The position numbers and the translations under genes are program-made. 64,000 bases of DNA from Fontivita pretiosa. GTDB taxonomy: Bacteria; Planctomycetota; Phycisphaerae; Tepidisphaerales; Tepidisphaeraceae. Location: contig NZ_CP191258.1 in NCBI RefSeq assembly GCF_050410795.1, positions 2,728,001 through 2,792,000 of the forward strand. Reading direction: 5' to 3'. Within the stretch, counting starts at the first letter, position 1. Every line of letters starts with the position of its first letter. This document shows, in pieces, positions 7,134-23,734 of this stretch. The notes under the pieces were generated by a model, which was given only the letters and a program-made list of their open reading frames with translations, was not told where the DNA came from and searched no databases.

Positions 7134-10100
7134 ATGGCCCGACTGGAGGAACTCACGCGTGGCGCGACCGTCAAGGGCATCCTTGCCGACGGCTTGGTCA
7201 CCATCATTGACGTCAAGTGGCACGGCTCCGATGTCGTCGAGGCGACCTACAAGGACGCCTCCGGCCGTCTGGCCAGTGAGCTTCTTTACCGGGACCGTGA
7301 GTCCTCCCTAGACATCGTGACGCAGGGTGCGCAGTTTAGCTTCGATGGCGACGGCGCTCAGTTCCGTCTGGCCTCCGAGGCCCGCCGCATCAGCCTCGCA
7401 CATCTGTTCGACCCGCTTCTGGCCATCCACACTTCCCTCATAGAGCCGCTGCCGCACCAGATCACGGGGGTCTACGAGGCGATGCTGCCTCGGCAGCCGT
7501 TGCGGTTCCTGCTCGCGGACGACCCGGGCGCGGGAAAGACCATCATGGCCGGTCTGTTAATCAAGGAACTCATGATACGGGGCGACCTGCACCGGTGCCT
7601 CATCTGCTGCCCCGGCAACCTTGCCGAACAATGGCAGGACGAGATGGACACAAGGTTTCACCTGCCCTTCGACATCGTCGGCAGGGAAGCAATAGAGGCC
7701 TCCCGAACGGGGAATCCATTCGCCGAGAAGAACCTTGTCATTAGCCGGCTTGACCTGATGAGCCGGAATGACGACGTCATCGCCAAGATTGAGCAGACCG
7801 AGTGGGACCTAGTCGTGGTGGACGAGGCTCACAAGATGCACGCGTCATTCTTCGGCGGTGAGGTGAAGGAGACCAAGCGGTACAAACTTGGCCGCGTGCT
7901 CGGCAGGCTCGCAAGACACCTGCTTCTCATGACGGCCACGCCGCACAATGGAAAGGAAGAGGAATTTCAGCTCTTCCTGGCGCTTCTGGACGCCGACCGG
8001 TTCGAGGGTCGATTTCGTGACGGCGTACACGTCGCGGACGTCTCTGACCTCATGCGTCGCGTCACGAAAGAAGGGCTACGGAAGTTCGACGGAACGCCCC
8101 TTTTCCCGGAACGTCGGGCCTACACCGTCACGTACGCGCTGTCGGACTTGGAGGCCAAGCTCTACGCGGAAGTCACACAGTACGTCCGAGAAGAAATGAA
8201 CAGGGCCGAGCGGCTGTCCGCGAAGGGAGAGGGTCGCCGCGGGAGCGTCGTTGGCTTTGCCCTGACGATACTGCAACGCCGTCTCGCCTCGTCCCCCGAG
8301 GCCATCTACCAGTCCCTCAGACGACGGCGTGAGCGGCTGGAGAAACGGCTCCGCGAGGAGAGACTCGTCAAGCGCGGCTCCTCAGTCACCGTTGACACGA
8401 CGCAGGAACTCCCCGCGATTACGCCGGAGGATATTGAGGAGCTTGACGACGCCCCCGACGCCGAAGTCGAGGCCGCCGAGGAGGCGGTGGTGGATCAGGC
8501 GTCGGCGGCACAGACCATCGCCGAACTCGAAGCCGAGATCAGAACGCTCCAGCGGCTGGAGCAATTGGCCCTCCAAGTGCGGCGCGGTGGCACCGACCGC
8601 AAGTGGGAGGAGCTCTCCAACCTGCTCCAAAACAACTCCGAAATGTTCGACGCTCACGGCCACCGCAGGAAACTGGTCATCTTCACCGAACACCGTGACA
8701 CCTTGAGTTATCTGGCGGACCGGCTCAGGGCGCTCCTCGGTCGTCCCGAGGCGGTGGTGACGATACACGGCGGCATGGGGCGCGAGGATCGCCGCAAAAC
8801 ACAGGAGTTGTTCACCCAGGACAAAGACGTCCAGATACTCGTGGCCACCGACGCGGCGGGCGAGGGCATCAACCTCCAGCGTGCCCATCTGATGGTTAAC
8901 TACGACCTTCCCTGGAACCCCAACCGCCTCGAACAGCGGTTTGGGCGCATCCACCGCATCGGCCAGACGGAGGTCTGTCACCTGTGGAACCTGGTTGCCC
9001 ACGAGACGCGTGAGGGCGAGGTTTACCACCGGCTGCTTGAGAAGATCGAGGAGCAGCGCAAGGCCCTCGGCGGCCGCGTGTTCGACGTGCTCGGTAAACT
9101 CTTCCTGGAGAAGCCTCTGCGCGAACTTCTCATCGAGGCGATCCGCTACGGTGAACAGCCGGAGGTCCGCCAGCGGCTGTTCCGCATCGTGGACGCCGCG
9201 TTGGACCGCGAGCACCTCCGGCAGTTGCTTGAAGAACGCGCTCTGGCGCACGAGAGTCTGGACGCCGCGACGATCCGGCGCATCAAGGAGGACATGGAAC
9301 GCGCTGAGGCCCGCAGACTCCAGCCGCATTTCATCGCATCCTTTTTCATCGAGGCGTTCCGCCTTCTGGGCGGCACCATCCGGGAACGCGAGCCGCGCCG
9401 CTACGAGATCACCCATGTGCCCGCCGTCATCCGCAGCCGCGACAGGCAAATCGGCACTGGACGGCCTGTCCTGTCCCGGTACGAGCGGGTGACCTTTCAC
9501 AAGGAACTGATCAGCGTGCCGGGGAAGCCTCTGGCCTCCTTCGTCTGCCCCGGCCATCCGCTCCTCGACGCCACGATTGATATTGTCCTCGAACGTTACC
9601 GCGATCTCCTGCGGCGGGGGGCTGTCCTCGTTGACCCTCGTGAAACGAGCGACGAGCGGGTACGGATGCTTTTCTACATTGAGCACGCTATCCAAGACGG
9701 CCGCACCGATCGCCAAGGCAACCGCAGGATCGTTTCGCGTCAGTTGCAGTTCGTGGAAATGGATGCTGATGGCCGCGCCAGGATGGCCGGCTATGCCCCT
9801 TATCTCGATTACCGACCCATCACCGACGAAGAAAGGGCCTTGGTCGATTCTGAACTCACTGCGCCATGGCTTCGGCAGAACGTCGAGGAAACGGCCGTTT
9901 CCTACGCTATCCAGCACCTGGTGCCGAAGCACTTCGAGGAGGTCAAGCGGTTCCGCGAAGAACAGGTGGCCAAGACCGCCGCCGCCGTGAAGGACCGGCT
10001 GACCAAGGAGATCAACTACTGGGATCACCGCGCGGCCGAACTCCAAGCCCAAGAACAGGCTGGGCGGGTCAACGCCAGACTCAACTCCGCTAAGGCTCGC

Positions 10101-10655
10101 GAGCGAGCCAACGAACTGGAGGGCCGACTGCGCCGGCGGATGGATGAACTGGAGCAGGAGCGGCGCCTTTCGCCGCTGCCGCCTGTGGTCGTGGGCGGCG
10201 CGCTGGTCGTGCCGATCGGGCTTATGCAGCGTCTCAAGGGCGAGATCCGCGACGAACCAGCCATGTTCGCCCGCCAGACTCAGCACGTTGAACGTCTGGC
10301 GATGGAGGCCGTTCTGGCGACGGAGCGCCGCCTGGGCCGCGAGCCGCGCGACGTAAGCGGCGAGAACCTCGGATACGACGTAGAGTCGAAAATTCCCGGC
10401 GCAGGCCGCCTGTTTTTCATCGAAGTCAAGGGCCGCGCTGCCGGGGCGACCACGGTCACCATCACCAGGAACGAAGTCCTGACGGCCCTGAACAAGCCGG
10501 ATGAGTTCATCTTGGCCTTGGTCGAGGTGGACGGCGACAATGCCAAGGAACCGGTCTACGTCCGCCGACCGTTCCAGAAGGAACCGGATTTCGGCGTCAC
10601 CAGCGTGAACTACGAGCTGAAGGAACTGCTGCGTCGCGGGGAGGCACCTTCATGA
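7134..10655 (+). CDS. SNF2-family helicase with C-terminal DUF3883 domain
   Basis: A 1173-residue DNA translocase. Helicase lobe 1 has a Walker A variant LADDPGAGKT near 127-136 and DEAH at 230-233 (VVVDEAHKM), then LLLMTATPHNGKEEEF. Lobe 2 (about 510-620) carries TIHGGMGREDRR, VATDAAGEGINLQ and RFGRIHRIGQ. The last ~100 residues (YDVESKI...FFIEVKGR) match the DUF3883 type, a nuclease-like fold with E-x-K. Such COG0553 helicases are core parts of several anti-phage systems (BrxHII of type 3 BREX, DrmD of DISARM, the helicase of Hma). The start has an AG-rich GGGGGAAA ribosome site, and the stop overlaps the next ATG by four bases. Which defence type it belongs to is an inference from neighbours. 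Confidence 0.88.
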   Translation: MARLEELTRGATVKGILADGLVTIIDVKWHGSDVVEATYKDASGRLASELLYRDRESSLDIVTQGAQFSFDGDGAQFRLASEARRISLAHLFDPLLAIHTSLIEPLPHQITGVYEAMLPRQPLRFLLADDPGAGKTIMAGLLIKELMIRGDLHRCLICCPGNLAEQWQDEMDTRFHLPFDIVGREAIEASRTGNPFAEKNLVISRLDLMSRNDDVIAKIEQTEWDLVVVDEAHKMHASFFGGEVKETKRYKLGRVLGRLARHLLLMTATPHNGKEEEFQLFLALLDADRFEGRFRDGVHVADVSDLMRRVTKEGLRKFDGTPLFPERRAYTVTYALSDLEAKLYAEVTQYVREEMNRAERLSAKGEGRRGSVVGFALTILQRRLASSPEAIYQSLRRRRERLEKRLREERLVKRGSSVTVDTTQELPAITPEDIEELDDAPDAEVEAAEEAVVDQASAAQTIAELEAEIRTLQRLEQLALQVRRGGTDRKWEELSNLLQNNSEMFDAHGHRRKLVIFTEHRDTLSYLADRLRALLGRPEAVVTIHGGMGREDRRKTQELFTQDKDVQILVATDAAGEGINLQRAHLMVNYDLPWNPNRLEQRFGRIHRIGQTEVCHLWNLVAHETREGEVYHRLLEKIEEQRKALGGRVFDVLGKLFLEKPLRELLIEAIRYGEQPEVRQRLFRIVDAALDREHLRQLLEERALAHESLDAATIRRIKEDMERAEARRLQPHFIASFFIEAFRLLGGTIREREPRRYEITHVPAVIRSRDRQIGTGRPVLSRYERVTFHKELISVPGKPLASFVCPGHPLLDATIDIVLERYRDLLRRGAVLVDPRETSDERVRMLFYIEHAIQDGRTDRQGNRRIVSRQLQFVEMDADGRARMAGYAPYLDYRPITDEERALVDSELTAPWLRQNVEETAVSYAIQHLVPKHFEEVKRFREEQVAKTAAAVKDRLTKEINYWDHRAAELQAQEQAGRVNARLNSAKARERANELEGRLRRRMDELEQERRLSPLPPVVVGGALVVPIGLMQRLKGEIRDEPAMFARQTQHVERLAMEAVLATERRLGREPRDVSGENLGYDVESKIPGAGRLFFIEVKGRAAGATTVTITRNEVLTALNKPDEFILALVEVDGDNAKEPVYVRRPFQKEPDFGVTSVNYELKELLRRGEAPS

Positions 10656-13600
10656 GCACGAGGCAGCCTCCCGCTTACTTCCAATTGGTGCGCGACCGCG
10701 CCCGCCAGCGTTGGGATCAGCTCGAAGGCGATCCCGAGTTGGCCGGGCCTTGGAAGCAGTTGTTCGGCCAGGTCCAAAGTCCGCGGCACGTGGTCTCTGA
10801 ATTGCTCCAGAACGCGGACGATGCTGGGGCGAAAAGGGTCCGCGTGTCAATGACCAACGGACAGTTCGTGTTCGAGCACGACGGCGAGGATTTCGATGAG
10901 GAGCAGTTCGCGTCCCTCTGCCGCTTTGGATTCTCCAACAAGCGCAAACTGCACACCATCGGGTTTCGGGGGATTGGATTCAAGTCCACCTTCAGCCTTG
11001 GGGAGACCGTGGAGGTTCTCACGCCGTCTTTGGCTGTCCGCTTCCACAAGCGACGCTTTACCGAGCCAGTGTGGATGGACGATGCGCCAGCCTGCGCGTT
11101 GACCCGCATCGCCGTCAAGATTCAGGATCCCAACCGGGAGAGGGAACTCAAGAAGAACCTTCAGGAATGGGTCGAAAGCCCAGCCTCACTCCTCTTCTTC
11201 AACCGCATCAACGAACTGACGATTAGCGACCTAACGCTGCGCAAGAGCCGCCTCGGTTCCGGGCCTGTCGCGGGGTCTGAGAGGATCAGGCTTACTGGCC
11301 GCGAGCAGCACGACGTGATGGTCTTCGCTTCCCCGGAGGAGCCCTTCCCCCAAGAGGCGGTGGAAGAAATCCGCCAAGAGCGCGACGTTGAAGACCTCCA
11401 CCTTCCTCCCTGCCGGGTCGAACTTGTCGTCGGTCTCCGCGGCGAACAGCGGCTCTACGTCGTCCTTCCAACGGGCGTCATTATTGAGACGCCATTCTCC
11501 TGCAACGCTCCGTTTCTCCAAGACCCCGCCCGGTCCGCCATCAAGGACCCGTCGCTGTCCCCGACGAACCGCTGGCTGCTGCATCGTCTTGGCGGCCTGG
11601 CCGCCAAGGCGATGCTCGGGTGGCTACGGGATAAGTCTTTGGAGCCCGATGTGCGCGCCCAAGCCTACTGTCTTCTGCCCGACAAACCTGAGGAAGAGGA
11701 CTCGTTAGCGGCCGACGCCACCTCGGCCATCTGCGAAGGGTTTGCCACGGCTGTCGGTAACCAGCCCATTCTGGTGACGACGGCCGGCCAACTGGTTGAC
11801 TCGGAGAAATGCATTTCGCCGCCAAGACGGGCCTATGCTGTCTGGGCTCCATCACAGCTCCTTGAAGTATTCGGGGATGAGGATGAGCACGTCTTGTGCG
11901 AAGCCGTAGCTCACGAGCATCGGCAGCGGTTGCAGTCGTGGGACTGGCTCAAGGGTCTCAATGATGACGATTTGGTTGAGCGTCTTGCAGCAGGGCGGCG
12001 AATTCCCCGGCCAGCGGACAATAGCAACATCCTTGCGCTCTGGAGTCTGGTGCAGCAAAGCGTCCGCTACGATTACGGCGGCCAGAAGCGCCGTCGGATG
12101 GCGATCGTTCCGGTCGAGGGAGCCGATGTCCTGCTTCCCGCCAACAACGTCGTCCGTCTTTCGACGAAGAAAGAAACCATCAGTGATGAGTCATGGGCCT
12201 TTTTGGTCGGGCTGGTTCACGTCATTGATCGCCAGTGGGTGCAGCACTTGGCGCAGGCCAAGGGCGACGAGAAGACCATCGGCGCGGCGTGGCAGCTTCT
12301 CCAAGACCTCAACCTTGATCGGCCCAGCGACGCGAACGCCGTCGTCGCCAACGCGTGTCGCAATCTGTTTCGTCCGAAGCGCGTTTCGGTCAAGGATCAC
12401 GTGCAAATCGCTCACCTCATGGCCGCGCTCGACGCCAAGACGCCGGCGGAATTCCGCTGCGTCACGCGGGACGGTCAGCAGCGCAAGCTGGACGATGGCA
12501 TCATCGCAACGCAGGACCCCGCCGTGGAGGCGATCCTTCCCGATAACTGGGCTGCGGCCCATCTCCTGCACGAGGCCTACTTCAGCGGGTACAGCGCTTG
12601 TACGCGCCAGCAGTGGGAACAGTGGGTGAGATCAGACAAGAGCGGTTTCTGGCCTTTCGCGCCGATCCGTGCGAAAAAACAGAACATCTGGGGCAGAGAT
12701 CGCCTGGCCGGTGTGCTCAAGTCCAGAGGCGCAACTTGCCCGACCACATATCCCTACGTCACCAGTAATTTCTATTTGAGCGACCACGACTTTGACGACG
12801 AACTCGTCGAGTACTGGGCTGAAACTAGCGAAACGGACGCAACGATCTGGCCGACGGTGGCTCGCCGTGTGCTCGGGTCACCATCTCTCTACTGGCAGAA
12901 GCGATGCGGAGCGAGCGTTTCTCAAGTGGCCACAACAGGGGGCGAAAGAAGCGTTCCTACCGGAGTTATACCCGCTGCGTGGATCGTTCGCCTGCGGGGG
13001 TTGGCGTGCTTGCCCGACACCCAAGGCCGGGTGCTGGTTCCCGCCGAGCTGTACCTCCGCACCCCCGACACCGAGCCGCTTCTGGGGGTCGAGCCGTTCG
13101 TTTGCGCCGAACTGGACACCGAGGCGACCAAGCCCTTGCTTCGTCTCCTGGGCGTCCGAGACACGCCCGCTGGTTTGGACAAGCTGATCGAGCGGGTTCG
13201 CGCCTTGGCGCGAGCGCCCGATCCCGCCCCGCTCCTTTCGGAAATCGTGAAGTGGTACAGTGCCATGGACAGGGCCCTGGCGCGGTGCGACGCCGCGGGT
13301 GTGGAGGAGGTCCGCAAGGCCTTTGCCAGCGAGTGCCTGATCCTGACCGCCGCTGGAGAGTGGGCCAGATCATCCGAGGCGTTCCAGTATGCTGGAGAAG
13401 ACGACTTGCCGGATGCGCCGCTCATCCACCCCGCCGCAAACAATCTCGGGATGTGGAACCGCCTCGGCGTGGCCAATCGCCCCACGGCCGACCTCGTCCT
13501 GAAGTGGCTCAAAGGGCTTCCTTCCGCCCAAGCTCTGGAGGCCAGTGCTGTCCGCCGCGTTCGGGCTGCCCTCCAGCGATATCCGTCGCAAGTGTGGCAA

Positions 13601-14806
13601 ACATGCCGTCACTGGCTGGCGCTTGACAACGCATGGGTGCCGGTCGAGCGGCTGCGGTTCCGCCTGACCATGCACAGTCTCACAAAGTGGTCCGAACTGT
13701 TCCCGGCCATCAAGGGCGCGACCGCCAACCTCCAGATGCTTTCTGCCGACGTCTGCGACCGCCATCCCTTCGCCGCTCTTCCCGACCTTGGAACGGCGGT
13801 CGAGTACCGCCTGACTCGCCGTCCCTATGCGACGGGCGGCCCAGTGCAGAAGCCTTGGCTTGCCGCCCTGGCCGGCGCGCTTGCGCGGGTGAAGTTGGAC
13901 GACGAGGCCGAGACCCACCGCGTCCGCCGGACGGCCGCGCGCCTCGCGCGCTCGGCCTGGCAGCCGTTCGACGACCATGATTCGATTCAAGTCACCCCCT
14001 ACGTGGATGGCGCGCCGGCGGGTCAATCGCATTCTCCGGACGTTCTCTGGCATGAGCAGTCCATTTTTGTCAGGAACGGAAAACCGGCCCGGTCGTTTGA
14101 CGCTCTCGTCGCCGAACTGGCCAGGCCTTTCGCCAACGAGGCGGTGACCGAGGCGATCAAGGCGTGCATCGAGCGCGACCGGGGCTTCATCGCCGAGTAC
14201 ATGAAAGAGCACTTCACGTTGGAGGCCGAGACCGCACTGACGCCTGATGTCTCTGAAGGGAAAAGTGAGGTCGGCAAGGAGAAAGCCAAACGCGAGGTCG
14301 AGAAAGAAGGCGAAGAAGGTCCTGTCACGGGGGATGGCGACGAGGAGGAGGGGCGAGAGCCGGAACATCCCGAAGAGGAACAGGACGCGGAAGACGAGCC
14401 TAGAGGCGGGCCGCCCCCTCGCAAACGAGAGCCTTCGCTGTTCGAGCGGTTCGCCCATGACCGCGGTTACCACTGGGACGGCGTCCAGCACCGGTTCGTT
14501 CACCCGGACGGTTCCTGGATCGAGCGCAGCGAATCCCCGTTCCACTGGCGGCGGTTCGACTCGGCCGGGAACCTCGTCACCCGCTACTGGGCTTCGCAGC
14601 AGTGCCTTGCCCGGGGCGGCGTCGAAATCGCCGCGGAACTCTGGGAACTCTTTCGGAGCAGCCCCAGTGAGTGCTCCATGATTCTCGTCGACGGCGAGGG
14701 CAGGCCCAGGGAGCTGTCCGGGCCGGACCTCCTTCAGAGCGTGGAAGACAAGGTGATTACACTCTACCCGGCGAAGTACCGGCTTCGGGAGGAGGACAGG
14801 ACATGA
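10652..14806 (+). CDS. Large sacsin-like GHKL (HSP90-fold) ATPase
   Basis: A 1384-residue protein translationally coupled to the helicase (ATGA overlap). The N-terminus has GHKL ATP-binding motifs: SELLQNADDAGA (49-60, N-box Asn54), FEHDGEDF (74-81) and GFRGIGFKSTFSL (104-116). This arrangement is the sacsin N-terminal ATP-binding-like type, often met in bacterial defence islands. The long middle shows no domain I recognise. Residues about 1190-1265 are a highly charged Glu/Lys/Asp-rich linker, followed by a short C-terminal domain with HWDGVQHRFVHPDGSW. No membrane segment. Probably an ATP-driven conformational switch or chaperone-like component of the same system as the helicase; the exact role is unknown. 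Confidence 0.8.
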   Translation: MSTRQPPAYFQLVRDRARQRWDQLEGDPELAGPWKQLFGQVQSPRHVVSELLQNADDAGAKRVRVSMTNGQFVFEHDGEDFDEEQFASLCRFGFSNKRKLHTIGFRGIGFKSTFSLGETVEVLTPSLAVRFHKRRFTEPVWMDDAPACALTRIAVKIQDPNRERELKKNLQEWVESPASLLFFNRINELTISDLTLRKSRLGSGPVAGSERIRLTGREQHDVMVFASPEEPFPQEAVEEIRQERDVEDLHLPPCRVELVVGLRGEQRLYVVLPTGVIIETPFSCNAPFLQDPARSAIKDPSLSPTNRWLLHRLGGLAAKAMLGWLRDKSLEPDVRAQAYCLLPDKPEEEDSLAADATSAICEGFATAVGNQPILVTTAGQLVDSEKCISPPRRAYAVWAPSQLLEVFGDEDEHVLCEAVAHEHRQRLQSWDWLKGLNDDDLVERLAAGRRIPRPADNSNILALWSLVQQSVRYDYGGQKRRRMAIVPVEGADVLLPANNVVRLSTKKETISDESWAFLVGLVHVIDRQWVQHLAQAKGDEKTIGAAWQLLQDLNLDRPSDANAVVANACRNLFRPKRVSVKDHVQIAHLMAALDAKTPAEFRCVTRDGQQRKLDDGIIATQDPAVEAILPDNWAAAHLLHEAYFSGYSACTRQQWEQWVRSDKSGFWPFAPIRAKKQNIWGRDRLAGVLKSRGATCPTTYPYVTSNFYLSDHDFDDELVEYWAETSETDATIWPTVARRVLGSPSLYWQKRCGASVSQVATTGGERSVPTGVIPAAWIVRLRGLACLPDTQGRVLVPAELYLRTPDTEPLLGVEPFVCAELDTEATKPLLRLLGVRDTPAGLDKLIERVRALARAPDPAPLLSEIVKWYSAMDRALARCDAAGVEEVRKAFASECLILTAAGEWARSSEAFQYAGEDDLPDAPLIHPAANNLGMWNRLGVANRPTADLVLKWLKGLPSAQALEASAVRRVRAALQRYPSQVWQTCRHWLALDNAWVPVERLRFRLTMHSLTKWSELFPAIKGATANLQMLSADVCDRHPFAALPDLGTAVEYRLTRRPYATGGPVQKPWLAALAGALARVKLDDEAETHRVRRTAARLARSAWQPFDDHDSIQVTPYVDGAPAGQSHSPDVLWHEQSIFVRNGKPARSFDALVAELARPFANEAVTEAIKACIERDRGFIAEYMKEHFTLEAETALTPDVSEGKSEVGKEKAKREVEKEGEEGPVTGDGDEEEGREPEHPEEEQDAEDEPRGGPPPRKREPSLFERFAHDRGYHWDGVQHRFVHPDGSWIERSESPFHWRRFDSAGNLVTRYWASQQCLARGGVEIAAELWELFRSSPSECSMILVDGEGRPRELSGPDLLQSVEDKVITLYPAKYRLREEDRT

Positions 14807-14846
14807 CGCCGAGGCGACGATCGGTTCATTGCCAGGAGTTGCGGCA

Positions 14847-15551
14847 ATGCCGTATGAAAAGGTCATAGTCTGCTTGGCCAATTCCCGAAAGCCACCGTCT
14901 GGTCGGTGCGTCGCTGGACGCGAGTACCGGGCCGGTCGATTCGGGGCATGGGTGAGGCCCGTCAGCGCGCGACCAACGCGAGAAGTATCGCTGGAGGAAC
15001 GTCGCTACGCGGACGGGCGCGACCCACAGGTGCTCGACATTATTACGATTCGGTTTGACCGGCCCGAGCCGGAAAACCATCAGAGCGAGAACGAGGTCAT
15101 CGATCCTGATACCTGTTGGACGCGGGCGGGCGCAATTTCGTGGACGGATCTTCAGCGAGCGGTCGAGGATCCGGGCGGCCCGCTCTGGCTGAACGGCGAC
15201 TCGAGCTCTCACGGTGAAAACGATCGAGTTGCGGTGGCCGAAGCCGCCAAGTTCAGCCGTTCCTTGTACCTGGTTCGTCCTACGTGGCTCCAACTGGTAG
15301 TTGCGGCAGAGGCCAGAGGCCAGTTTCCCGCGCGACGTCGTGTGCGCGCGCGTTTCCAACTTCACGGCCATCGCTACTCACTCGTTGTAACGGATCCGCC
15401 TATCGAGGCTAAGTATCTTCGCAGGCCGAATGGCGAGTACCCTCTGGCCGACGCCTTGCTGTGCATCAGCCTTGGTGAGCCGTTCTACGGCCACGCCTAC
15501 AAGCTGGCTGCTGCCGTGATCACCCCCGATCGAAAGGGAACGAAGCCATGA
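14847..15551 (+). CDS. Probable dual-OB-fold protein associated with DUF488
   Basis: A 234-residue protein. ATG 14847 (MPYEKVIVCLANSRK) is chosen because AGGAG precedes it at the right distance. The N-terminus KVIVCLANSRKPPSGRCVAG and the pattern GAWVRPVS resemble small dual OB-fold proteins that frequently sit beside DUF488 genes. The C-terminus YPLADALLCISLGEPFYGHAYKL is likewise typical. It overlaps the next gene by four bases (ATGA). Function is not established; the OB folds suggest nucleic-acid or protein binding. Assignment rests on remembered family resemblance and context. Confidence 0.55.
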   Translation: MPYEKVIVCLANSRKPPSGRCVAGREYRAGRFGAWVRPVSARPTREVSLEERRYADGRDPQVLDIITIRFDRPEPENHQSENEVIDPDTCWTRAGAISWTDLQRAVEDPGGPLWLNGDSSSHGENDRVAVAEAAKFSRSLYLVRPTWLQLVVAAEARGQFPARRRVRARFQLHGHRYSLVVTDPPIEAKYLRRPNGEYPLADALLCISLGEPFYGHAYKLAAAVITPDRKGTKP

Positions 15552-16168
15552 CCAAAGCCATCTACACGATCGGCCACTCGGTTCACCCGATTGAAGAGTT
15601 CATCGGACTGTTGACGCGACATCAGGTGACGGCCATTGCCGACGTCCGCTCAACCCCTTACAGCCGCTTTAACCCGCAATTCAATCGGGATGCGCTCGCA
15701 ACCGCACTTGGCCACGCGGGAATCGAATACGTGTTCGTCGGCGACGAGCTGGGGGCACGCTCCAAGGATCGAGCGTGCTATGTTGACGGACAGGTTCGCT
15801 ACGACTTGCTCGCGACTACTTTGCCGTTCCAACGTGGACTGGACAGGATCGAGCAAGGCGCCGAGAAACACCGCATCGCGCTCATGTGTGCCGAGAAGGA
15901 CCCTCTTGCTTGTCACCGTGGGATACTGATTTCGCGTCACCTGGTTGCTCGCGGGTTAGTCGTCCACCACATTCTCGAAGATGGGAGCTTGCAAAGCCAC
16001 GACGAAGCCGTTAACCGGTTGCTTACCGAACTTGGGCTGCCGGATCACGACCTGTTCCGCAGCCGCGACGAGTTGGTCGACGAGGCATACCGCCTGCGTG
16101 CGATGGAAATCGCCTACACCGAAGAATCGCGCGCCGACGAGCAGGAAGCGCCCGGAGCCAGGCAATGA
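15548..16168 (+). CDS. DUF488 family protein, first copy
   Basis: A 206-residue protein with the complete DUF488 pattern: an N-terminal IYTIGHSVHPIEEFI, then IADVRSTPYSRFNPQFN, and a conserved Cys/His segment CAEKDPLACHRGILI near 117-131. The biochemical role of DUF488 is not settled. Paired Cys and the CHR motif suggest a metal or redox site, or nucleotide handling. Both ends overlap neighbours by four bases, so it is translated as part of the operon. A second, shorter, diverged DUF488 gene follows directly. C-terminal residues after about 165 are a family-specific tail. Confidence 0.85.
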   Translation: MTKAIYTIGHSVHPIEEFIGLLTRHQVTAIADVRSTPYSRFNPQFNRDALATALGHAGIEYVFVGDELGARSKDRACYVDGQVRYDLLATTLPFQRGLDRIEQGAEKHRIALMCAEKDPLACHRGILISRHLVARGLVVHHILEDGSLQSHDEAVNRLLTELGLPDHDLFRSRDELVDEAYRLRAMEIAYTEESRADEQEAPGARQ

Positions 16169-16599
16169 GGATCTATACGATCGGCTTCACCAAGACAACG
16201 GCCGAGTCTTTCTTCACGCGCCTCCAGAAGGCGGGTGTGAAGAAGCTCGTCGACGTTCGTCTGAACAACGTGTCCCAGCTTGCCGGGTTCGCAAAGAGGG
16301 ATGATCTGGCATACTTCCTCCGGTCGATCTGCGGTATCCCGTACGAGCACCGGCCGGAGCTCGCACCGACAAAGGAGATGCTGGATGCCTTTAAGAAGCA
16401 GAAAGGTGACTGGAGCGAGTATGAGCGGCGCTTCACGGAGCTGATTCAGCAGCGTCGAATCGAGGAGACTGTGCCGCAACAAGCGCTCGACGGAGCCTGC
16501 CTGCTCTGTAGCGAAGATACGCCTCGGTACTGCCACCGCAGGCTTGTCGCCGAATACCTGAAAAGCAAGTGGGGCGACGTGGAGATCGTTCACCTGTGA
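16165..16599 (+). CDS. DUF488 family protein, second copy
   Basis: A 144-residue DUF488 protein of the shorter subtype: MRIYTIGFTKTTAESFF, VDVRLNNVSQLAGFAKRDDL, and the Cys/His motif LLCSEDTPRYCHRRLV near the end. It is clearly distinct from the preceding copy, so the pair is not a recent duplication. Its ATG overlaps the upstream stop (ATGA). Side-by-side long and short DUF488 proteins with a dual-OB-like protein look like a conserved submodule. Molecular function unknown. Confidence 0.85.
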   Translation: MRIYTIGFTKTTAESFFTRLQKAGVKKLVDVRLNNVSQLAGFAKRDDLAYFLRSICGIPYEHRPELAPTKEMLDAFKKQKGDWSEYERRFTELIQQRRIEETVPQQALDGACLLCSEDTPRYCHRRLVAEYLKSKWGDVEIVHL

Positions 16600-16617
16600 C
16601 CTCTCGGAAGGGAGCAC

Positions 16618-16733
16618 GTGAGTGCGGCGCGTCCATACAAGCGAAGAGGCAGTGACGTGAAATCGAACGGCTTCGCGGCCTGCTGAAACAGTATCGGATC
16701 GAACCGGACAACTGGAACGATCCGCTCGAGTGA
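16618..16733 (+). pseudogene. Possible small ORF broken by a one-base shift
   Basis: AAGGGAG is followed by GTG at 16618 and MSAARPYKRRGSDV. One added base there would continue into EIERLRGLLKQYRIEPDNWNDPLE and a stop at 16733, making a protein of about 38 residues with a coherent amphipathic helix. As the sequence stands, the first frame stops at about 16686. It lies between the second DUF488 gene and the methylase. It may be a real frameshifted small gene or chance. Confidence 0.3.
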
Positions 16734-16764
16734 TGTGCATGCGGTGTGAGAAAACGAGTACGAC

Positions 16765-20391
<3,627 letters not shown>

Positions 20392-20401
20392 GTAGATCGG
20401 C

Positions 20402-23725
<3,324 letters not shown>

Positions 23726-23734
23726 AGCGTGCTG

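Noticed and set aside
8382..10286. A 634-codon minus-strand ORF inside the helicase gene
   Set aside because: It mirrors the plus-strand helicase, which has full motifs; the antisense frame shows no recognisable domain.
13370..14881. A 503-codon minus-strand ORF over the GHKL ATPase gene
   Set aside because: High-GC shadow frame with no motif, opposite a supported gene.
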